DNA of 64,000 bases from Hirundichthys speculiger. Its lineage: Eukaryota; Chordata; Actinopteri; Beloniformes; Exocoetidae. Positions 57,528 through 64,000 of the stretch are shown here, in pieces. How positions within the stretch are numbered: position 1 is the first letter of the stretch; each line of letters starts with the position of its first letter. Both the position numbers and the translations under genes were made by a program. Where the stretch lies: NCBI GenBank assembly GCA_018398805.1, contig JAGFBZ010000817.1, positions 1,196,001-1,260,000 on the forward strand, in the 5' to 3' direction. The notes under the pieces are model-generated. The model was not told where the DNA came from. It saw only the letters and a list, made by a program, of their open reading frames with translations, and ran no database searches.

Positions 57528-60314
57528 AAAAAGGGTTTCCTGGGCCATGAAACACCCCCAATGGACTGCTGAAAACTGGAAAGTGCTATGGACTGATTAA
57601 TCAAAATTTGAAATCTTCGGTTTAACAGGCAAGATTTTTTTTAAAGCTGTCAAGCTGGCGAAAGGATGGTTCCTCAGTATGTGACTTCACCTGTCAAACA
57701 CAGAGGAGGAAGTGTGATGGTCTGGGGTTGCTTTGCTGGATTCAGGGTCGATGACTTGTACAGAGGGAGAGGCACCCTGAAACCAAAATGGCTACCACAG
57801 CATTCTGCAGCACCATGCAGTACCGTCTGTTATCTGCCTAGTGGGTTAAGAGTTCATCCTACAGCAAGATAATGACCCAAAACATAAGTCCAAGCAATGC
57901 CAGAACTACCTTAGAAAAAAAAAAAACAAGATGGTGAGCTTGAAAACTTATAATGGCCAGCACAGCGTCCAGGCTTAAACCCATGGAGCTGGTTTGGGAT
58001 GAATTGGACAGAACAGTGAAAGCAAAGCAAGCTACTGAGCTGGGAAGAACTTTTCTGAAGAATATTTAATATCCATTGTAGAAAGAATGTCATCTCTGTT
58101 CAGCACTTAGTCAAAAGCGTTTAGAATATATAGTGTGGTTTATAAACTGACTGACTGCAGTATAATGAGACATTAAACTGCATAATCTTCAATAGAAAGC
58201 TAGAAAAAATGGGGTGTTCTAAAACTTTTGAACAGTAGTGTATATGCACAAAAAGTCAGGCATATAAACTCCGGTTTGATAGATTATTTCTTTGTTATAA
58301 CAATACTTCTTCTCAATAAGAGTCAGCAGCTAAAAATAAATAAATAAAAATAAACTACTTGACATTGGAAGAGAAGTTTTTGGCAAATCTTTCATGGGTG
58401 CAACCCACATATTAAACTCTGCTGCTCATCCCACAAATGCATGCTCCTTACAAATGTGGCACCATTTAAAAGTAAACAAAACAAAACAAAATTAGTCTTC
58501 CTTCAAGGAACCAATGTTAGAATGGCAGAGTTTAGAATATGCCTTTAAATATATATTAAAAAAAAACACTGACTTGATATGATGAGTTCGGCCTTCAGGT
58601 CTGAAAAGTAAATCCAGTGTCAAAGGCCTTTTTTGACATATTTTCTTGAGTGGCCAACAAGGGATGAAACCTCTGGCTGCAAAAAGATGGTAGACTGCAG
58701 CCTGAGAAAAAGACCTCATATCTCACTTGACTTGTTAAGATTTTGTTAAAGTTAATTGGTAGGCTTATGGTTTTAAGAGGTTCACATCTTTTGAATCTTT
58801 TAATGTTCCCATTAAAACTATGATAGACTTCAGGCTTGGCTAACTTTTAATGAATAATTTCCTAACAGTCTAAACTTATACAGCACTTTTTACCTTAGCT
58901 AGAATTACAATACAATGTGTTGCTCAAAGATACTTAAAGATATTGAGAGGCCATGGACGTAACGGTGATCTATGTGGACATCCCACTGCATGATGGAGCC
59001 GTTGGCTACTCATGAGGCCCACAAAGATGTATGCATAGAAGCACATTTCATAAAGTTAAAAATCACAATTTCTATTAAAAATGATCTTTTTGAGAAAAAA
59101 GATTGCCTCTCCCCCCATACTCCACTGGACATGTCTAAGTCTTTACATTTGTACATTGTTTCTTACTCTGGGAGAGCTTCTCTGATCTTGGGGTCAGTGA
59201 TCTCCTTGTAGATGGCAGCAGACTGCACCTCCTCCAGAGGACACATGATGCCGTACTCCTCGCAGCCATGGGCCTGAACCAGGGGATCCATGCGGTGAGG
59301 GTCGAACATGATGTTGTTGGGTGTCACCAGCAACACCCCGCTCACCGCACCCTGACAACAACATAGAAAAAGAGAGATGGGTGAAAAGCTGTGACACCGA
59401 TATCAACTTCATTAGTATCAGGAACAACTTCGATTTAGTTCCCGGCTGCCAGGACTGATCACTGGGGAGCTTTCACTCGTGACCTGCGAGTGAATCAGCT
59501 GTGTTTAATATAATAGGAGAGTGTGTGTGTGCATGTGTGTGTGTGTATCTGGAGGCGTGAGTGAGAAAGAGCAATGCAGCTGCCTGAACAGAGTTTCAGA
59601 AAGGCCATCGCCTACAAGCACAGCAGTGAGTTCAACAGTGATATGTATCAAAAGCTTTTCTTACTTGCTAAGTTGCTTTTATTAACAACTGATTTCACCA
59701 TCTAATTCTGCAGGGGAAACAGCATCCAGATCAGTTTAGATCCATGTCCTCTTTAACGCTAATGAATATCCCCTAAGATGCTGAATTTTGAAAAACTCAC
59801 ATTGTGAAACTTTGCGTGATAAAATACCATCATAACAACACTTTCTGTGACCAGCTGAATTAAAAGGAAAGCCATCAGATGTTTAATCAGCTGGTTACAT
59901 GTTTTCACATGAGTACACGCTTGTGAACTACATTAATAACAGTTCTCAAAATGTAGTCATGTGTTTTTATGCCTGACACTAAAATATCAATGTAAAAGAA
60001 AACAAGAGAGAGAAATGTAAAGAAAAAAGCTCTATAAATTGTGTTCAAAATTTGCAGCTTTGATTCTCAATTTAATACAAACACAACCAAGTCAGTTCAC
60101 CCTCCCCCATCTGCCACATGGAGTTTTACTTATTTACTTCCGTTTTTTGACTTGGGTTACCTTGCCATCAGTGATGTACTTGCAGTTGATCTTGAGGAAC
60201 TTCTCTGTGAGGGCCTCTTCCTCCTCGGAGGTGGATGACACCACTCTGGACTGGCGCAGGGCTGCGAACACTGGGGGGTGGAATGCCCTCTGGTTTTTGG
60301 GGGGCATCTGAGTC
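38690..60314 (-). CDS. oxr1: OXR1 (oxidation resistance 1), GRAM-like and TLDc part; 5' end outside the window
   Basis: Minus-strand exons, 5' to 3': 60161-60314, 59167-59351, 54242-54884, 52107-52272, 48699-48864, 45929-46009, 44481-44606, 42612-42764, 42429-42524, 39172-39245, 38690-38825. All borders are GT-AG. OXR1 protects against oxidative stress; TLDc proteins also bind the V-ATPase. Visible blocks: [20 protein letters not shown] and [16 protein letters not shown] (GRAM-like part), a long acidic Ser/Thr-rich linker ([16 protein letters not shown]), [18 protein letters not shown], then the TLDc domain from [10 protein letters not shown] to [20 protein letters not shown] and the C-terminal IEIWAFE. 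That ending favours OXR1 over NCOA7. Exon 60161-60314 has one extra base in a G run (60273-60278). Exon 54242-54884 has two (near 54838 and 54632). Correcting them makes all phases fit. Upstream exons, including any LysM exon, were not found before 64 kb. Which teleost paralogue (a or b) is undecided. Confidence 0.96.
39375..39550 (-). mobile_element. tRNA-derived SINE copy (first)
   Basis: Read on the minus strand it begins GCTGCTGGGTAGCTCGGTGG (A-box-like). About 50 bases later comes CGCAGGTTTAACTCCCGG (B-box-like, compare GGTTCGAATCC), then a body with TCCTGTCTCTCTCACTGTAA and an AATAAAGG-like tail. It lies in the last oxr1 intron but one. Confidence 0.65.
39761..41634. mobile_element. Candidate hAT-like element in an oxr1 intron
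   Basis: The left end CAGGGTTCATACTGATTTTT and the right end (complement CAGGGTTTGTGGAAAAACCT) share the CAGGGTT terminus of a widespread fish hAT family whose ends carry CTATGACTTTTCCATG-like sequence; this occurs at both ends (39792-39808, 41601-41617). The 1.9-kb interior has no transposase frame and may contain nested insertions: a Tc1-like terminus at 40559-40580 and a C-rich run near 40757-40770. A clean target duplication was not found. Confidence 0.5.
47249..47305 (-). CDS. oxr1: Alternative first exon of oxr1 (short TLDc-only isoform)
   Basis: ATG at 47303-47305 (minus) opens 19 codons, [19 protein letters not shown], ending exactly at a donor GTACGT in phase 0. It would splice straight onto exon 45929-46009 ([15 protein letters not shown]), skipping the exons at 48.7-60.3 kb. 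Mammalian OXR1 short isoforms, as I remember them, also begin with a small basic exon ending in KYT before VVSVAEY, which is what is seen here. The product would be mostly the TLDc domain. Confidence 0.75.
47440..47560 (-). promoter_or_regulatory. oxr1: Candidate internal promoter for the short oxr1 isoform
   Basis: About 150-250 bases upstream of the alternative ATG (minus direction) there are two NF-Y-type boxes: CCAAT at 47483-47487 and ATTGG at 47521-47525, which reads CCAAT on the minus strand. A near-CRE TGACGTCC lies at 47467-47474. The patch is GC-richer than the surrounding intron. No TATA box was recognised. Confidence 0.5.
48865..52106. other. oxr1: oxr1 intron without recognised features
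   Basis: AT-rich sequence with ordinary short open frames and no splice-bounded exon, transposon terminus or RNA gene that I could recognise. Small T, A and C runs are present (for example C/G runs near 49026 and 49487). Confidence 0.5.
53070..53212 (-). mobile_element. tRNA-derived SINE copy (second)
   Basis: The minus strand reads GCCCCAGTGGTGCAGTGGTT (A-box-like), GCAGATTTGACTCCCGGCCT (B-box-like), a body ending TCTCTCTCACTGTGG, and AATAAAGGTCACTAATGC. The body is shared with the copy at 39.4 kb, so both belong to one family. A long A tract on the minus strand (T run 53033-53062) forms its 3' tail. It lies in the oxr1 intron between the exons at 52.1 and 54.2 kb. Confidence 0.7.
54632..54633 (-). 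other. oxr1: Single-base insertion in the large oxr1 exon (second site)
   Basis: The frame passes from [10 protein letters not shown] to [10 protein letters not shown] only if one base is skipped here. The following 380 bases are open in the new frame down to the donor at 54241. Confidence 0.75.
54838..54839 (-). other. oxr1: Single-base insertion in the large oxr1 exon (first site)
   Basis: From the acceptor the exon reads [15 protein letters not shown]. The conserved part ([20 protein letters not shown]) continues one base off. Skipping one of two C residues (plus strand) joins them. Together with the site near 54632 this gives exactly the length the flanking exon phases require. Confidence 0.7.
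56735..56840 (+). mobile_element. Tc1-like 3' terminus
   Basis: GAAAATTACAGACCTCTCTC, then GCAGGAGAACTTGCACAATC and TGGCTGACTAAATACTTTTT, ending CCCCACTGTACATA. This is the end of a common fish Tc1 family. No matching coding part was recognised upstream. Confidence 0.55.
57110..58245 (+). mobile_element. Tc1-like transposon with broken transposase, inside oxr1
   Basis: Transposase pieces in order: the N-terminal helix-turn-helix region (57280-57480), [13 protein letters not shown] (57605-57630), [20 protein letters not shown] (57696-57758), then HPTARPK-like and [17 protein letters not shown] (58000-58060). A 40-base T run (57490-57522) and several frame breaks interrupt it. The right end GTGTTCTAAAACTTTTGAAC then AGTAGTGTATAT is a Tc1 terminus. 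It lies in the intron between the oxr1 exons at 54.2 and 59.2 kb, antisense to the gene. Confidence 0.75.
60273..60278 (-). other. oxr1: Homopolymer insertion in an oxr1 exon
   Basis: The exon starts [13 protein letters not shown] in phase 0 but the conserved [11 protein letters not shown] lies one base out. Shortening the six-G run by one joins the two, and the exon then ends in phase 0 as exon 59167-59351 needs. Confidence 0.75.
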
Positions 60315-63300
60315 CTGGGGGGAGAATAGATGAAGTGTGAAAAATGGACCAAATAATAGTTTAAACACGAGAGGGGAAGATAATAAAAAATCTTATGATG
60401 GACTGCTTTTACAACTACTGGGAATAGTTAAGGACAGATGCAGATTTTGGTTCACACTGAATAATTACACCAGTGTCTAGAAATGCAAAATTATAAATCT
60501 GAATTCCACTTTATAATAGGTGCCAAGTGAGCAAGCAGCTCATAAATATTGAGCGTTAGAGAACAGGCAAAACTTGCTTCACATGATAATATATGATGTG
60601 ACTAATTTGTGTCTCTTTGATTTCATCAGACTAATGTGTTTGAGTCTCTAAAGATATTATCTGAAAAATAAACACATTTTCTGCGCAGACAGACAATTGG
60701 GTTAGAAGAAACCCTGGGAAACAAGGTATTAAAAGACTGCACCTCCTATGAGCCTGAACCTTAGAGTGGTAATGATGTGAAAAACATTTATATGAGATAG
60801 GAAATTGAATTATGGCTGGTCAGTGTTACATTAGACACTGCATGACCTTGAGCGCTGGTAAGAACTAAAACATCTGTTTAAACCTGAATGCTTGCAATGA
60901 TAAACAGATTCTTAAGCAGTTCAATGACTTCATCAGTGTAATAAGTGAAACCTGAGTAAACCTTTTTCTTTCTCCGCATAAAAACATAACTTGAAAAGAT
61001 GCAATTTTCTGGTCTTTGGTCCTTCTAAGAAAGAAGAGACTTGTTAGCCAGCCAGCACAAAATGACAGCTGCATTTTTTTGTGGGCAGTTTGTTCACATT
61101 TGTGGTTTTGAATTTCTTCACAACTATTTTGCATCTATGTCTGGCTTGTTTTACATCTCTTCGTAGTTGTTTTTCATGTGTTGCATCCTTTGGTTCCCTC
61201 TTGTACTCATTCTTGTCCACTAATACACTCAACACACTTTAAAACAACTTAGTGGTTTTAAAGCTCTATAAATATAGTCAAAGCTCACTAAAGTCAGCAG
61301 TAAACTACAATAAGCAAAAATAGTAATAATAATTCCTGGATTTTTTATGATTTGCCAGCCAAGACAGAATTGAAATTATGTCCCAACTATGTTGTTCTGT
61401 TGTACAGAATGTGGACACACACACACACACACACACACACATGGACACACACAGTACGAAGACATTCTTGTCACTGTTGCTTCATCTGTGCTATGGTAAC
61501 TCTGCAAAGCTGCCACAGATGGTGTGTGTGCAGAGCTGGAAGGTGTGAAGGTCTGGTGCTTCTGCCAGGGGCTTGTTGCCTTGGTAGGGACAGACTGATG
61601 TCTGTCCGCAGGGACACCTGCTGGTCTGACTGAAGAGTGGCGGACAGGATGGACTGTGTTGTGTGGGATTGAAGGTCCGCTGAGGGAGTCAGATTGGATG
61701 TGAGGATGAAAAGAAATGAGACAAAAGAGTGGCAGAAACAGCCAAAGAAGCAGTGAACACGGCGGCTGATGTGGAAAAATAAAAGGACAAGGAGAGAGTG
61801 AGCTGAAGGCAATGAAATGGTATGATTGTAGTGAGGACCAAAGAAAAAGGAAAAGCAGTTCAGGAGAGCACTGTGTGGGAGTTTTCATTGAGGGGAGGAT
61901 TTTGAACTACGAGGGGAGGGCGTCAAGAGCAGGTGGAGAAGTGAGAAGCAGTGAGGAGCTGAGACAAAAGAGCCCAAGCCTTTAACAACTGTCTGCTGTC
62001 CTCTTGACACCCACCCCCACACCTCCCCCTCTCTGTCTCCCAGCGCAGTCGACAAACAGCCTGCAGCTACTGACCCACACCGACACAAGCGGCCCAGACT
62101 CTGGCAGCCAGGGAGGGCTGAGGGGGCTGGCCAATCTGTTACAGCCAAAACAAGCCTCTGTGAGACAGGAGTGGGAAAAAAGGGATGTAAAAATGTAAAA
62201 AAGACGAGTCAAATCAGAGCTGAAAATTAAAATCATCTGAATGAAAAAAAAAAAAAAAAAAGTACTAGCTCTGAAAATGAGGATCAGCTACGTGGTTGCA
62301 CTTCACCGCAGCACATTCACGCTGGCCTTCCTGCTCAGAAATGCAGGCTTTTCCACCTGCACATGCAGCTGGACTAGAATAAGCAGCTACAAATGTCCAA
62401 ACATCACCCCGTCAAAACAAACACCGTCTCATGTTCCCTGTCATTATGTCTGGCACGTCTCAGGGAGGGGCGTTATGTGTTGGACACAACATGACGCACG
62501 TCATGCACCTTAAGGCGTCCACATGAGAGGTCTGTGAAGGCAAGCTTTCTGTCCATCAGCTGAGAGCTGCTCATGTGGCTTTACTAAAGCAACTTGCAGT
62601 CATGTTTCTTCCTAGTATTTTGCAACATCTTGACTTATTTATAAAAAAGAAAGAAAGAAAAAATAGAGATCCAGCTCCAACTGCATTTGCAGCAAGTGTT
62701 ATTCAGTGAAATTATCAGAAAAAAATACAATAAAATGTTGACATATTGTCAAAAACTGACATTGGGTCTACTCAGCTTTTTATTTTGAAGTCTCCTTCAC
62801 AAGTTGATGAAAGAAGAAAGAAATGAATCTCATTCAGTCACCAGGTCATAGACCATGGAGCTGCTTAATGGGCTTTTCTTTTTATATTTAGCAGACGTTT
62901 TAGAGTTCTTTTTATTTCTGATAACAGCACTTGGAAATACTTGCCATTTCTGCCGAACAAAAGGGCATCAGTACCTGTGAGTATTTACGTCTATGACTGC
63001 ATGCATACCATGCCATTTTTATAAACAGGATCCCAATTCTTCTTCGCTGCTTTAAAGTAAAAGCCAGCACAGAAAGCTCTGAAATACTGCCCCCATAACT
63101 CCTTTTTTTTCCCCCAAGCCGCCAGATGGAGTAGAGGTGGTGCGTGAGTTGTTACACTAAGCTAACTACAGTATATAGCATTAGCATGACGTTGGCAACT
63201 GGCATCAAATCAGTACTCAGTGTTGGCCAACAGACGAAGTATTGGTATCGGAATCAGTACTGGGGTGTTGTCGTACCATTGCTAATACATTATCAATTAG

Positions 63301-64000
63301 AAACTGACTTGACAGCAGAGGCCACTCAACCATACACAGGCTCTATGAGGCGTTGTTGTAAGTTGTGCAGAGTAAAGAGGCGTTGTCATCACCTTTATAA
63401 AAGCATATGTTCCTACACAACTCCAAAATAATCCTCTGCACGCACAGCACCTTTACACATATGTAACACACTCATACCAGGAGACTTTATGCACCACCGT
63501 GCCATTACAGATGCCAACTTATGCACCTTTAACTAACTCACATCAGACCAAATGGTCTCCAATCTTTGGCATGTAGAAGCCAGTGTCTGATTTTCCTACA
63601 AAACAAACTGACATGCCAGCTGTAAAATCATCCACACAAGGTTCTCAAGGCACCACCTCACCAAAAATACTTCACATAACTGAAGCGAATATTGCCTTTT
63701 CTGCTTTTATCCTTTAATATACGACCAGCATTTGTCCTGCACTGGCCTTGAAGGCATTCAATATTTTCTCAGCTGGTGATACAGTGGGGTGTGTCGAGGG
63801 ACAGAGCTAAACGCACCTGCCTCTTTATTATGTCCCACAGTAACCCCCGTCTAGACAACCAGAACAGTACGGCAAGATAATGTGCCTGCATCCTCAAGTG
63901 ACCAGATTCTAGTCAGTCTTGAAAAATGGTTTGGATTTTATGAGTTCGAATATCATCAATCAGACAGGAATTCATTAAAATAATTCTGAGGACAGGCCAT
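60315..64000. other. Upstream oxr1 intron, no confident exon
   Basis: Searched by eye on the minus strand for the OXR1 LysM block and the linker before the GRAM-like part; neither was found. A GC-rich patch at 61480-61900 has open minus-strand frames rich in Ser, Pro, His and Gln but no family similarity. A long A run lies at 62243-62261. Otherwise the sequence is AT-rich intron-like DNA. Confidence 0.5.
61416..61455. repeat. (AC)n microsatellite
   Basis: About 13 uninterrupted AC units, then ATGG and a few more. It lies in the upstream oxr1 intron. Confidence 0.95.

Noticed and set aside
61376..61888. 170-residue minus-strand open frame
   Set aside because: Low-complexity, ends in the translated AC microsatellite (repeated Cys-Val), and no OXR1-like block. 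Kept only as a weak exon candidate in the findings.

Overview
This is nuclear DNA of a bony fish. The coding sequence is split into many short exons with GT-AG introns. The introns are full of decayed Tc1-like and hAT-like transposons, tRNA-like SINEs and simple repeats. The recognisable proteins are vertebrate: RNF144B, squalene epoxidase and OXR1. Nothing is organised as operons. All calls come from reading the sequence and from remembered family sequences; no database search was possible.

Layout. 1-1.05 kb is a GC-rich minisatellite running off the left edge. 2.1-16.8 kb is rnf144b on the + strand (RBR E3 ubiquitin ligase, 7 coding exons, 313 codons, apparently intact), with a likely non-coding first exon near 2.2-2.5 kb. 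17.5-22.5 kb is a 14-exon + strand gene for a class II xylose isomerase, a sugar enzyme familiar from bacteria and plants and, as far as I can recall, not a characterised vertebrate gene. 22.5-27.4 kb is intergenic and holds transposon remnants and a very good hairpin. 27.4-35.5 kb is sqle on the + strand (squalene monooxygenase, 11 exons) behind a CCAAT/E-box promoter. 36.5-60.3 kb is the 3' part of oxr1 on the - strand (GRAM-like and TLDc regions, 11 exons), tail to tail with sqle. Its more 5' exons, including any LysM exon, were not found and probably lie beyond 64 kb. A separate short first exon at 47.25-47.31 kb offers a TLDc-only isoform.

The most interesting item is the xylose isomerase. 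I could chain 14 exons with consistent phases into a protein of about 439 residues. Every metal and catalytic residue sits at a constant +3 offset from the E. coli numbering I remember. Two exons carry one extra base each. The same kind of single-base break occurs in sqle (one insertion, one deletion) and oxr1 (three insertions), and correcting each one restores both frame and exon phase. I therefore read these breaks as probable errors in this assembly rather than gene death, which makes the isomerase a plausible working gene.

Working together: the four genes have no obvious shared pathway. sqle is sterol synthesis, oxr1 oxidative-stress protection and rnf144b ubiquitin signalling. The isomerase would interconvert xylose and xylulose (or glucose and fructose) and could feed vertebrate xylulokinase (XYLB), which is not in this window.
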